From assembly GCF_002846415.1 (NCBI RefSeq), contig NZ_PJMX01000002.1, positions 62,001 to 126,000 on the forward strand: 64,000 nt of DNA. Reading direction: 5' to 3'. Position numbers and translations under genes: made by a program. Of the stretch, positions 24,932 through 33,669 are shown piece by piece. A model generated the notes under the pieces. It was given only the letters and a program-made list of their open reading frames with translations, was not told where the DNA came from and searched no databases. Source of the stretch: Streptomyces sp. TLI_146. Lineage in GTDB: Bacteria; Actinomycetota; Actinomycetes; Streptomycetales; Streptomycetaceae. The number at the start of each line of letters is the position of its first letter. Position 1 is the first letter of the stretch.

Positions 24932-27205
24932 ATGAGCGGCAGTACGACAGGGACCCGGCTGTTACCGCTGAAGCCGGGCCTGGGCCCCGAGAAACGCGCC
25001 CTCGCGGAGGATCTGCGCAGCCTCTTCCTCACCCTCGACGTGAGCGTCCGCCGCTACGCGGCACGGCGGCACCTCAACGCCAGCTCGGTCACGCGCTACC
25101 TCAGCGGCGAACGCGTACCGCCGTGGGACTTCGTGGCCGGCGTCATCGTCGACTCGGCCGAGGAGACGGAACGGCCCCTGACCACCGAGGCCGAGGACGC
25201 CCTGCGGGAACTGCACCGCGCCGCGCTCAAGGCCGGGCGCCGCAACAGCGAGGTCCAGCGGTTGCAGGACCGGCTCGCCGACACGGACGAGGAGATCCGG
25301 CGGATCAAGACCCGGGCGCGTGCCCTGGAGGAGGCGCTGGGCGACCGGAACCGCCGCCTGTCCGACCTCCAGCGCCGCTGTCTGCGGGCCGAACAGGTGG
25401 TGGAGGAGCAGCGGTTCGTGCACAGCGCCGAACTGGAGCGCTGGGAGGGCGAGTACGAGCGCCTGCACACCGAGCGGCAGGACCTGCGCGAGCAGGTCCT
25501 CTTCCTGGAGGAGGCCCTGGCGGTGGCCCGGGCGGAGCTGATCGCCGCCGAGGAGGAGTGCCACCGCCTGGAATCCGAGCTGGAGGCCTCCCACGAGAGC
25601 GAGAACCGCGTCGCGGCCCCCTCGCTCATGGAGGCCCTGGAGGCCACCGACCGCACGGCCACCGTCACCGAACTCGTCGACCTGGTCACCGGACTCGAAA
25701 CCCGCACGCAGCACGCCATCGCCAGTGAGCTGGTCACCTCGGCCAGCCGCAGCCGCGAGATCGCCGAGGTGTCCGCCCTGCTGACCGGGCTGTACACCGC
25801 GGGCCTGCACCATCACGCCGAAGCCGCGCTGCCCGCCATGGTCATGATGCGGCCGGTGGCCGATGTGGCGGGCCTCATCGCCGCCCTGTCCGGTGCCCGG
25901 CTGCGCCCACCGGTCGTCACCCTTCTCCAGGCCTCCGTACGCCTGCACACCCCGCAGGACGTCGCGGGCCTCGCGGGCATGCTCCACACCGCGGGCCTCG
26001 CCGACCACGCGGTCAGCCTGCTCGGCGCCGCCGCCGTCACCCGGCCGCTGCCGGATGTGATGGGCGCCATCGGCTGCCTTCACGCGCCGGGCTTCGCGCC
26101 CCTGGTCCGGTCCGCGCTGTCCGCCGCCGCCTGCCAGCGTCCGATACGCGAGATCCTCCGCCTCCTGAACCTGCTCTTCGAAGGCGGACTCGGCCATCTC
26201 GTCGCGGGGATGACCAGCGCGCTCGCCGCCCAGCGCACGGCCTCCGACGTGGCCGAGTTCCTCGCCTTCGCCCGTATACGCGGCCTGGACCACCTGAGGG
26301 AGGCGGCCCTCGCCGAGACCGAACAGCGCGACATCGCCCACCTCACCGACCTGATCTACGCACTCCAGCGCACCGGCAACCACATGGCCACCGATGCGGT
26401 GCTCCTCCGGGCCGTCGCCGGCCGGGCCCCGGCGGACGTCGCCGTACTGATCAACGATCTCCATGTGTCGAGCAGCTTCCACGAGTCCTCGCGCGCGCTG
26501 GTCGCCGCCCTGGCCAAACCCTCCGCGGCAGAAGTCAGAGCCCTGGTCGGCGCACTGGACCAGGGGTACGCCGGAGCCGACGCCGTACTCAAGGGCGCGG
26601 CCCGCGTCTGCACACCGGGCTCCGCCGCCGCCATGGCCGCCACCCTGGAGGCCTGCGGACTCCACGAGCAGGCCGAAACGCTGTTCCAGTGCTTCGTCCG
26701 CACCAAGCCCGCGGGCCACTGCGGCATGTTCCTGCAAGGCCTCCACGTCAACGGCGCCCCGAGCATGACCGCCGCGTCACTGCGCCGGCGGGCCCATCGC
26801 AGCACCATCCTCGAACTGGCGCAGCTCATCCGCGCCCTCGACACCCCCGCCCTGCGCAGGCACCTCGACGTGGTGCTGCTCGCCTGCGCGACAGCCAGGT
26901 CGGCCACCGACAACACGCTGCTGCTCAAGAACCTCAGGGACAACGGCACCTCGACGGACGGGCGAGCCGAGCGTGTGGTCACCCGCCTGCTGGAAGAGGT
27001 CGTCGCCCACCAGCCGGTACCCGGCCAGGTGGACCTGCTCCTCGCCCTCGCCATGGCCGACCTGGGCGACTGCGCACGCCACCTCGAAGCCCTGGCCACC
27101 CGGACCGAACAGGCCGTCGCCTTCACCAAGCTGCTGAAGGCGACGAACAGACAGCACGAACAGCGGCCGCTCTCCCGCTCGTTCTGGCGGGCGAAACGCC
27201 CCTGA
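24932..27205 (+). CDS. HTH / coiled-coil / helical-solenoid protein, TTA codon at position 11
   Basis: A 757-residue protein of unknown function. An N-terminal helix-turn-helix (SVRRYAARRHLNASSVTRYL, about 36-55, then SGERVPPWDFV) is followed by a long charged coiled coil (about 95-230). After this come some 14 helical repeats of 31-35 residues (about 240-735). Each has a start like (A/S/P)DVAGLI, then a helix, a Gly turn and a second helix ending in a xRPx-like step. The repeats resemble TPR/PPR-like solenoids but I cannot name the family. ATG 24932 has GGGGAGAG upstream. Codon 11 is TTA (24962-24964), so translation may depend on the bldA tRNA and hence on development. A DNA-bound scaffold is inference. 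Confidence 0.85.
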   Translation: MSGSTTGTRLLPLKPGLGPEKRALAEDLRSLFLTLDVSVRRYAARRHLNASSVTRYLSGERVPPWDFVAGVIVDSAEETERPLTTEAEDALRELHRAALKAGRRNSEVQRLQDRLADTDEEIRRIKTRARALEEALGDRNRRLSDLQRRCLRAEQVVEEQRFVHSAELERWEGEYERLHTERQDLREQVLFLEEALAVARAELIAAEEECHRLESELEASHESENRVAAPSLMEALEATDRTATVTELVDLVTGLETRTQHAIASELVTSASRSREIAEVSALLTGLYTAGLHHHAEAALPAMVMMRPVADVAGLIAALSGARLRPPVVTLLQASVRLHTPQDVAGLAGMLHTAGLADHAVSLLGAAAVTRPLPDVMGAIGCLHAPGFAPLVRSALSAAACQRPIREILRLLNLLFEGGLGHLVAGMTSALAAQRTASDVAEFLAFARIRGLDHLREAALAETEQRDIAHLTDLIYALQRTGNHMATDAVLLRAVAGRAPADVAVLINDLHVSSSFHESSRALVAALAKPSAAEVRALVGALDQGYAGADAVLKGAARVCTPGSAAAMAATLEACGLHEQAETLFQCFVRTKPAGHCGMFLQGLHVNGAPSMTAASLRRRAHRSTILELAQLIRALDTPALRRHLDVVLLACATARSATDNTLLLKNLRDNGTSTDGRAERVVTRLLEEVVAHQPVPGQVDLLLALAMADLGDCARHLEALATRTEQAVAFTKLLKATNRQHEQRPLSRSFWRAKRP

Positions 27206-27225
27206 GAGCCTGTCTTCGAACCCCG
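27205..27225 (+). repeat. dispersed 21-bp element, copy 2
   Basis: AGAGCCTGTCTTCGAACCCC and the next base begin at the last base of the stop codon of the HTH/solenoid gene. It differs at two positions from the inverted copy at 54048-54068. Confidence 0.5.
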
Positions 27226-27239
27226 CGCCCGTACGGCTG

Positions 27240-28238
27240 TCAGCGCCGCGCGAGCAGCTCCAGCGTGTCGATCACCCGGTTGGAGAAACCCCACTCGTTG
27301 TCGTACCAGGCGACGACCTTCACATGACGGCCGTCCACCCGCGTCAGAGCCGAGTCGAAGATGGACGAGGCGGGGTTGCCGGTGATGTCGGAGGACACCA
27401 GCGCGTCGTCCGAGTACTCCAGTACGCCCGCGAGCGGACCCTGTGCCGCCGCGCGGTACGCGGCCAGCACGTCCTCGCGCGTCACATCACGCGCGACCGT
27501 CGTGTTGAGCTCGACGATCGAGCCCACCGGGACCGGCACCCGGATCGAGTCGCCGGACAGCTTGCCGTCGAGGTTGGGCAGGACGTGGCCGATCGCCTTG
27601 GCCGCGCCCGTCGTGGTCGGCACGATGTTGACCCCGGCGGCGCGGGCGCGGCGGGGGTCGCGGTGCGGGCCGTCCTGGAGGTTCTGCTCCTGGGTGTAGG
27701 CGTGCACGGTCGTCATGAACCCGTGCTCGATACCGGCGAGTTCGTCGAGTACGGACGCCAGCGGGGCCAGCGCGTTCGTGGTGCAGGAGGCGTTGGAGAC
27801 GATGGTGTGCGCCTCGGGGTCGTACGCGTCGGTGTTGACGCCGAACGCGAGGGTGACGTCGGCGCCCTCCGACGGCGCGCTGACCAGGACCTTCCGCGCG
27901 CCCGCGTCGAGGTGAGCGCGGGCGGCCTTCGCCGAGGTGAAGCGGCCGGTCGCCTCCAGGACGAGGTCGACGCCCAGCTCGGCCCACGGCAGGTCGGCCG
28001 GCTCGCGCTCGGCGAGCACCTTGATGCGGCGGCCGTCGACGACGAGCGTGTCCCCGTCCACGCTCACCGGGCGGCCGAGCCGGCCCGACGTCGAGTCGAA
28101 GGCGAGCAGCCGGGCGAGGGCGGCGGGCTCGGTGAGGTCGTTGACGGCGACGACCTCCAGCTCGCTGTCGCGCTCCAGCAGCGCGCGCAGCACATTGCGT
28201 CCGATGCGGCCGAATCCGTTGATGGCGATACGAGTCAT
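27240..28238 (-). CDS. gap: glyceraldehyde-3-phosphate dehydrogenase, type I
   Basis: A 332-residue glycolytic enzyme that oxidises glyceraldehyde-3-phosphate with NAD and phosphate. The Rossmann motif NGFGRIGR is at 7-14. The active-site SNASCTTN places the catalytic Cys at 152. His is in the TVHAYTQEQNL segment, and the C-terminal WYDNEWGFSNRV is standard. The ATG at 28238 has GAAGGGA upstream. It is monocistronic and converges on the HTH/solenoid gene. Actinobacteria often carry more than one gap gene, so this could be a paralogue. Confidence 0.96.
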   Translation of the reverse strand: MTRIAINGFGRIGRNVLRALLERDSELEVVAVNDLTEPAALARLLAFDSTSGRLGRPVSVDGDTLVVDGRRIKVLAEREPADLPWAELGVDLVLEATGRFTSAKAARAHLDAGARKVLVSAPSEGADVTLAFGVNTDAYDPEAHTIVSNASCTTNALAPLASVLDELAGIEHGFMTTVHAYTQEQNLQDGPHRDPRRARAAGVNIVPTTTGAAKAIGHVLPNLDGKLSGDSIRVPVPVGSIVELNTTVARDVTREDVLAAYRAAAQGPLAGVLEYSDDALVSSDITGNPASSIFDSALTRVDGRHVKVVAWYDNEWGFSNRVIDTLELLARR

Positions 28239-28377
28239 GGGTCGTGTCCCTTCGTCCCTGAGCCTGCCTCTGAGGTTCGCCTCCAGCCTCGCGCGCGGGC
28301 GCCGCGCGGTGGCAGCGGCGTGAGCGCCACGGTTCGAAAGGATCTCGCCAGGCGCCGCGGTCGCCGTACGGTCTCGG

Positions 28378-29334
28378 CTACTCGCCCTGCGCGAACGTAC
28401 GCCGGTACTCGCTCGGCGTCGTCCCCAGCACCCGCTGGAAGTGCAGCCGCAGATTCGCCCCCGTGCCAAGACCCACGTCCGTCGCGATCTGCTCCACACT
28501 CCGCTCGGAGCGCTCCAGCAGCTCACGGGCCAGATCGATCCGGGCACGCATCACCCACTGCATCGGCGTGTACCCGGTGTCGTCGACGAACCGCCGCGAG
28601 AACGTACGCGCCGACACCGCCGCGTGCCGCGCCAGCGCCTCCAGGGTCAGCGGCTCGTCCAGGCGGTGCAGCGCCCACTCGCGGGTCGCGGCGAACCGCT
28701 CGCCGAGCGGCTCGGGCACGCTGCGCGGCACGTACTGAGCCTGCCCGCCGCTGCGGTAGGGCGCCGCGACCAGGCGCCGGGCCGCGTGGTTGGACGCGGC
28801 CACCCCGAGGTCGCCGCGCAGGATGTGCAGGCACAGGTCGATGCCGGAGGCCGCGCCCGCCGACGTCAGCACACTGCCCTCGTCGACGAACAGGACGTTC
28901 TCGTCGACCCGTACGAGGGGGTGCTTGGCGGCGAGGGCCCGCGCGTAGTGCCAGTGCGTGGTGGCGCGCCTGCCGTCGAGCAGGCCCGTCGCGGCGAGCG
29001 CGAAGGCGCCGGTGGAGATGGCGGCGAGCCGCGCGCCCCGCTGGTGGGCGGCGACCAGCGCGTCGAGAACGGCCGGCGGCGGATCCTCGCGGCCCGGGAA
29101 GCGGTACCCGGGGACGAAGACGATGTCCGCCCACGCCAGCGCGTCCAGGCCGTGGGCGACGGAGTACGACAGCCCGTCACCCCCGGCCACCAGCCCGGGT
29201 TCCGCCCCGCAGACCCGTACCTCGTACGGCATGCTCGCGCGGGTCGTGAACACCTGCGCGGGAATCCCGACGTCGAGCGGCTTCGCGCCTTCGAGTACGA
29301 GTACGGCGACGCGTCGGCGCGGGGAGATCGGCAC
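28378..29334 (-). CDS. GlxA-family (DJ-1/PfpI + AraC) transcriptional regulator
   Basis: A 318-residue regulator starting at GTG 29334 (MPISPRRRVAVLVLEGAKPLD). The N-terminal two thirds form a DJ-1/PfpI amidase-like domain. The usual nucleophile-elbow Cys is replaced by Ser (LAAISTGAFALAATGLLDGR region), so it is probably a ligand sensor rather than an enzyme. Residues about 215-315 are a double AraC helix-turn-helix: LTLEALARHAAVSARTFSRR, then VEQIATDVGLGTGANLRLHF. It is transcribed away from the small membrane protein gene at 29420; the 85-bp gap must hold both promoters. Confidence 0.9.
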   Translation of the reverse strand: MPISPRRRVAVLVLEGAKPLDVGIPAQVFTTRASMPYEVRVCGAEPGLVAGGDGLSYSVAHGLDALAWADIVFVPGYRFPGREDPPPAVLDALVAAHQRGARLAAISTGAFALAATGLLDGRRATTHWHYARALAAKHPLVRVDENVLFVDEGSVLTSAGAASGIDLCLHILRGDLGVAASNHAARRLVAAPYRSGGQAQYVPRSVPEPLGERFAATREWALHRLDEPLTLEALARHAAVSARTFSRRFVDDTGYTPMQWVMRARIDLARELLERSERSVEQIATDVGLGTGANLRLHFQRVLGTTPSEYRRTFAQGE

Positions 29335-29419
29335 GGGCCAAGCGTACGAGGGGGAGCGGGGCGCGCTTCGCGGCCTAGCATGCTCGTGTCCGTCGCTCGG
29401 ACGGGACGGGGGAGGCGCG

Positions 29420-29710
29420 GTGCGACAGCTGGCAGCGGCGATCGCGATGGAGGGTACGCCGGTGGGGGAGTTGAGCCTCGGCGGCCAGATCGCCGCCGTG
29501 GTGTTCCCCCTGCTGGTGGCGGCGCTGGGCGGGGCGATCGTCACCGACTTCAAGGGCCTGGCGACGTGGCACCGCCGGCAGGCCGGGCCGGGCCCGTCCG
29601 CCCCGGCGGACCGCACCACGACGGTGATTCAGAAGATCGTCGGCTGGTGGTTCCTGATCGCCGGCCTCGTCCTGTCCCTGGGGGTGCTGGTCAGCGTCCT
29701 GTCCGGCTGA
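29420..29710 (+). CDS. small two-helix membrane protein
   Basis: A 96-residue protein with two hydrophobic segments, AAVVFPLLVAALGGAIV (about 25-41) and IVGWWFLIAGLVLSLGVLVS (about 72-91), joined by a hydrophilic loop with WHRRQAGPG. GTG 29420 is preceded by GGAGG; an internal ATG nine codons later is possible. I do not recognise a family. It is divergent from the GlxA-type regulator, which may control it. Confidence 0.6.
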   Translation: MRQLAAAIAMEGTPVGELSLGGQIAAVVFPLLVAALGGAIVTDFKGLATWHRRQAGPGPSAPADRTTTVIQKIVGWWFLIAGLVLSLGVLVSVLSG

Positions 29711-29822
29711 CGCGTGCCGGGCGGGCCGAAGGGGAGGGGCCGCTTCATCCGTACGGGGTCCGGGCGGGCCGCCCCGGCGATACCGTGAAGGGGTACGCCG
29801 AAGGACTGCCCAGGAGCCCTCG

Positions 29823-30053
29823 ATGAGCCAAGAGCCGGCCCCCGCCGCCGCACGGCAGCAGCTGGAGCCCGCGGCCGCCGACGCGGTACGCGCCTACGCC
29901 GCCAGGACCCGCGAGAACGCCGACCGGCTCGCCGCCGTACTGGAGGACATCGCCACCCATGGCCTGCCGTCGGCGGAGGAGTGCACGCCGTGGGAGGACC
30001 TGCGCGAGCAGCACCTCGCCCGCCTCGTCGCCCAGCGCCCGGCCGTGGCCTGA
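29823..30053 (+). CDS. small helical protein, possible antitoxin
   Basis: A 76-residue, mostly helical protein beginning MSQEPAPAAARQQLEPAAAD, with a C-terminal acidic and Trp-containing segment PSAEECTPWEDLREQHLARL. Its stop overlaps the start of the next gene by one base (TGATG), the tight coupling typical of toxin-antitoxin pairs. There is no clear ribbon-helix-helix or HTH, so DNA binding is not evident. Antitoxin is an inference from partner and arrangement. Confidence 0.6.
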   Translation: MSQEPAPAAARQQLEPAAADAVRAYAARTRENADRLAAVLEDIATHGLPSAEECTPWEDLREQHLARLVAQRPAVA

Positions 30054-30325
30054 TGGCGTCCGGCCACGGCCCCCGGCGCGCCCGGATCGCGTTCAGCGAC
30101 TCCGCGGCCAAGCAGCTCGAAGAGCTCACCACCGAACGCGAGATCCACGCCCTGGACCGCGCCCTGGTGGCCCTCTCGGTCACCCCCGAAAGCGGCACCC
30201 CGATCCCGGGCAACGCCTCCGGCCCCGAACTGCGCGAGTACGCGGACGAGATCGAAGCGGTGCGGATCCTGTACTGCCTGACCGCGCTGCGCACCGTGGT
30301 GGTCGTCGCGTACATCGAGGTGTAG
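30053..30325 (+). CDS. ParE/RelE-like protein, possible type II toxin
   Basis: A 90-residue alpha/beta protein, RARIAFSDSAAKQLEELTTE and onwards, with the ParE/RelE order. An opening strand is followed by two helices (AKQLEEL, HALDRALVALS), then strands GPELREYADEIEAVRILYC and TVVVVAYIEV. The Arg in LREY and the Arg in AVRILY fall where ParE-type folds keep basic residues, but I see no canonical catalytic set. It starts on the stop of the upstream small gene. Confidence 0.6.
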   Translation: MASGHGPRRARIAFSDSAAKQLEELTTEREIHALDRALVALSVTPESGTPIPGNASGPELREYADEIEAVRILYCLTALRTVVVVAYIEV

Positions 30326-30382
30326 CGGCGCGGCGAGCTCACCAGGGCTCCGATGCCGAGCCGACGCCCGGCTCGCCGCCCC

Positions 30383-30826
30383 CTACGGCTCGCCCCGCCG
30401 CGCGGCGAGCTTCTTGATGCACCACGCGGTGACCGCGAGGACCGTGCCGGAGCCGAGGGAGGCGAGGAAGCCGGGCAGGCCCGTCCGCAGCAGCGCGTTC
30501 CAGGACAGGTCCAGGGGCTGCTGCGCGGGGACGATCGCCGGGGCGTCCGGCGGCTCGGTGGCTGAGGCGTCCGGCCGTGCCGGGGCGGTGGCCGGGGCGT
30601 TCGGTGGCGCCGGGTGTACCCACGCGGTCGCCACCACTCGTGTGTGTCCGGCCGGTTGGGCGGGAGCGGTGGCGGCGAGGAGGATCAGGAGGACGGCCCC
30701 GGCGCGTGCTGCACGGCCGCCGCCGGGCCGGGCGCCTCGCGGTCGGCGGCCAGGGAGTGCCCGCTCCGCGGCCCGGTGGCGGTAAACATACCCGCGTCGG
30801 ACACCTCGCTCTTTAGGATGACTCAT
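30383..30826 (-). CDS. hypothetical Pro/Ala-rich membrane protein
   Basis: A 147-residue protein starting at ATG 30826 (MSHPKERGVRRGYVYRHR). It has an N-terminal basic region and a first hydrophobic segment AGAVLLILLAATAPAQPAG. A Pro/Ala-rich spacer (about 72-105) and a second hydrophobic segment LPGFLASLGSGTVLAVTAW precede the basic tail IKKLAARRGEP. Composition alone would fit a signal-anchored surface protein. There are no recognisable homologues, and coding status is moderately sure. Confidence 0.45.
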   Translation of the reverse strand: MSHPKERGVRRGYVYRHRAAERALPGRRPRGARPGGGRAARAGAVLLILLAATAPAQPAGHTRVVATAWVHPAPPNAPATAPARPDASATEPPDAPAIVPAQQPLDLSWNALLRTGLPGFLASLGSGTVLAVTAWCIKKLAARRGEP

Positions 30827-31063
30827 TGCGCCCCTTGTGGCGTGAAGGGCCGGGCCGCCCCCGCTGCCCGCTGACGGCGGCCCGGTTCGTGAAAACCGGC
30901 GGCGGATCACCGACCGGCCCTTCCAGGAGACGCCCCCGGCGGGCGGCACCCGTACCGCTTCGACCGGGCAGCGACCGTCAGTGCGTTCCTGACACGGCGC
31001 TTACGCGGCGTTGACCTGTGGGACTCTCGTTTTTTCTGACGAGATCTGACAGGGGGCCCGGCC

Positions 31064-32635
31064 GTGCCCGTACCGCAGCTGGCGCATGAGCACGAGGAAC
31101 CGGTGGGCCCGCAGCAGCGCCTGCGCGAGCTGCTGGAGCGGCTGACGGTCGCCGCGGGCAGCCCGTCGGGGCGCGACATCTCGCGCCGCATCAGCACCGG
31201 CGTACCCCCGGAGCCCCTGTCGCATCAGACGGCGTGCCTGATCCTCAAATGCGAGCGCCCCACCACCGAGAAGAACCTGCTGCGCGTGGTGCGGCAGCTG
31301 CTGCGGATGGACCCGTGCCACACCCAACTGCCCGACGAGGAGCGGCGGGCCCGCGAGAGCGAGGTGTGGGAGGAGGCCCACGTCCTGTGGGCGGCGTGGC
31401 GCTCCGACCTCACCCGCCGTGCCGAGGGGCCGCTGCCGGGGGCGTTCGCCGCACAGCTGCGCGGCGCGGTCCTCGACCGGCCGGGGGACTACGGCGCCCT
31501 CAGCCGCCGCCTGGAGAAGCACCTGCCGGCCGAGCAGGCCAAGGCCATGTCCCCGAACCTGCTCAGGGCCTGGACCGAGGGGACGCGTACACCGCAGCTG
31601 CACGAGCTGGAGCTGCTGCTGCGCCTGCTCGCCGAGGACGGCCGCGCGCTGTCCGCGCACGACCACCAGGCCCTGATGTACGCCTACTTCACCCTCCTGC
31701 GCCACCACGACCCCGACCGGTTCCGTCAGCATCTGCTCGCCGCCGAACGCGATGCCCTGCGCGAGTACACGGCCCACCTGGAGAGCGCCCGGGAGCGGGC
31801 CGTACGCCGACAGCAGCAGGAGCGGGCCGAACACCTCGCCGCCCTGGCCCGTATGCGCGGCCGGCTGCGCGAGGCCGAGGAACGGGCCCAGCGCGCGGCC
31901 GTCCTCGCCCGCCGGCGCGGGGACGACGTCGTCCAGCTGACGGACGAGGCGGAGAGCCTGCGGGCGGACCGGGACGCGGCGATCGCCGCCACCGGCGTCG
32001 CCGAGGGCCAGGTGGTCGAACTGCGCCGCGAGCGCGAGGAACTGGGACGCCGGTACGTGGAGCTGGCCGCGGTCAAGGAGGCCGAGGACACCCTGGCCCG
32101 GGCCGCCGAGGAAGCCGCGACCTGGCCGACCGCGGCGGAACACCTGCGCCCGGCGACCTACACTCCTGTCGCCCCCGACTCCCCCTACACGTACGACGCG
32201 TACGGCACGTACGTCGATCCCTACACCGTGGCAGACCCGTTCCTGCTCCCCGGGCACGACTACGCCGATCCGTACACCACCGCGGACACCCCGACCCTCC
32301 AGCTCACCCTGCGGCTCGCCCGTCCGACCACCCGTCCGACCACCCAGCCGACCGCCCGTCCGGCCCTGTCAGCCCTGTCAGCCCCGTCAGGGCTGTCAGC
32401 ATCTGACACCTGCACCGCACCGCCCCGCCAGGCCACCGTCTTCGGCGCGGGCACCGCCCCGTGGACGGTGGTCCGTTCCGTTCCACGCCCCGCCCTGCCC
32501 CCGGCACGGTGCGCGGACCGCGCAGGGGTCCCGGCGGAGGCCCCGGAGCCCCCGACCCGCCCGCAACGCCCGCGCGGACGCCTGCGCTCCCTGTTCCGAC
32601 CCGGCTACGGCCGCCACGCGCGACCACGCGCCTGA
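31064..32635 (+). CDS. HTH-like / coiled-coil protein with low-complexity tail
   Basis: A 523-residue protein of unknown function. Two helix-turn-helix-like segments are visible: GRDISRRISTGVPPEPLSHQ with LILKCERPTTEKNLLRVVRQ (about 36-80), and YGALSRRLEKHLPAEQAKAM with LLRAWTEGTRTPQLHELELL (about 146-188). A coiled coil (about 225-350) and a disordered tail with Tyr/Pro- and Thr/Pro-rich stretches follow, ending in a basic cluster. GTG 31064 is preceded by AGGGGG. The HTH-plus-coiled-coil layout recalls the protein at 24932 but lacks the solenoid. It may be a DNA-binding structural or regulatory protein. Confidence 0.75.
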   Translation: MPVPQLAHEHEEPVGPQQRLRELLERLTVAAGSPSGRDISRRISTGVPPEPLSHQTACLILKCERPTTEKNLLRVVRQLLRMDPCHTQLPDEERRARESEVWEEAHVLWAAWRSDLTRRAEGPLPGAFAAQLRGAVLDRPGDYGALSRRLEKHLPAEQAKAMSPNLLRAWTEGTRTPQLHELELLLRLLAEDGRALSAHDHQALMYAYFTLLRHHDPDRFRQHLLAAERDALREYTAHLESARERAVRRQQQERAEHLAALARMRGRLREAEERAQRAAVLARRRGDDVVQLTDEAESLRADRDAAIAATGVAEGQVVELRREREELGRRYVELAAVKEAEDTLARAAEEAATWPTAAEHLRPATYTPVAPDSPYTYDAYGTYVDPYTVADPFLLPGHDYADPYTTADTPTLQLTLRLARPTTRPTTQPTARPALSALSAPSGLSASDTCTAPPRQATVFGAGTAPWTVVRSVPRPALPPARCADRAGVPAEAPEPPTRPQRPRGRLRSLFRPGYGRHARPRA

Positions 32636-32718
32636 CCGGTTCCGCCCACGCCGGTGACGATCCCCTGCCGACCGGTCTCCAGGGCGCTCAGCACGTGACG
32701 CGGGCCACGACCCACGCT

Positions 32719-33348
32719 CTACGGGCGGCGGGCCAGCAGATGGGTGTCCAGGAAGCCCCGCTCGGAGGCCGGGTCGTGGAGCAACCGGGCGAAGGTGACG
32801 AGTCCGGCCCCGGCCAGCAACTCGGCGAACCGCTCCGGCGGCCAGCTGTAGGCGGGCGCCACCTTGTGGTCGAAACGGACCGGCTCCGGGCCCTCGGTCC
32901 CGAAGAACGACACCATGAGCAGGCCCCCCGGTGCCAGGACACGCACCTGCTCGGCGAGCAGCGCGGGCAGTTCCCCGGGCGGGGTATGGATCATCGAGTA
33001 GTGGGCCAGCACGCCGCCGAGCGCGCCGTCCTCGACCGGCAGGGCCTCCATGCGCGCCTCGTCGAACCGCAGCGCGGGATGGGCCCGCCGAGCGTGGTCG
33101 ACCATGGCGGGGGAGAGGTCGAGCCCGAAGGCGTCCAGCCCCAAGTCGTGCAGCATGGCCGTCAGATGACCGGGGCCGCAGCCGACGTCGGCTGTCCGCG
33201 GGTTCCCGGTGTCACGTACGAGCTCGGCGAAGGTGGCGATCATGTTCCGCGCGAACGGCCGCGTCTCCAGCCGGTTGGCGAACATCGACGCGTACAGCTC
33301 GACGACCCCGTCGTAGGCGGCCCTGGTCTCGTCCTGGTGCTTCACCAC
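32719..33348 (-). CDS. class I SAM-dependent methyltransferase
   Basis: A 209-residue enzyme. Motif I TADVGCGPGHLTAML (about 53-67) binds S-adenosylmethionine; the acidic residue after strand 2 is in AFGLDLSPAMVDHARR, and GALGGVLAHYSMIHTPPG is post-I/motif II. The small size and UbiE-like pattern suggest a small-molecule methyltransferase, with the substrate unknown. The start GTG (33348, or the next codon) has no good ribosome site. It converges on the coiled-coil gene and has no operon partner. Confidence 0.88.
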   Translation of the reverse strand: MVKHQDETRAAYDGVVELYASMFANRLETRPFARNMIATFAELVRDTGNPRTADVGCGPGHLTAMLHDLGLDAFGLDLSPAMVDHARRAHPALRFDEARMEALPVEDGALGGVLAHYSMIHTPPGELPALLAEQVRVLAPGGLLMVSFFGTEGPEPVRFDHKVAPAYSWPPERFAELLAGAGLVTFARLLHDPASERGFLDTHLLARRP

Positions 33349-33461
33349 GGGGAGGAAACTAACACCCGCGCTGCTCGCAGCTGTTCGCGGCTGTTCGGAG
33401 CTGTTCGGAGCCGGTCTACGGCCGCATTCCGACCCTTCGAGAAGCCCTTCAAGAAGCCCCG

Positions 33462-33477
33462 TACAACCAAAGTTGTA
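33462..33477. promoter_or_regulatory. inverted repeat TACAAC-N4-GTTGTA
   Basis: Perfect 6-bp arms around CAAA lie in the 321-bp gap between the methyltransferase and the small secreted protein gene. The shape fits a response-regulator or TetR-type site. Just upstream is a direct repeat of about 13 bp (CCTTCRAGAAGCC, 33434-33459) and a run of CTGTTCGG-like repeats (33375-33410). The remainder of the gap shows nothing further. Confidence 0.4.
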
Positions 33478-33669
33478 GGAACCGCCCGGCTACGACTGTG
33501 GGTTACCCGCGGCTTCAACCCACCGTTCGACGACGCCGCCCAGAGGCGTCCCTAGCGTGGTTCACCGTGACAGCGGCCGCCCGCACGAGGACCGGGGCGC
33601 CGCGTGGACCACTGGCCGACGGAGGCACCTCACCGGGGGCCCGGACAGCGGTCCGGGAAGGAAAGGACC

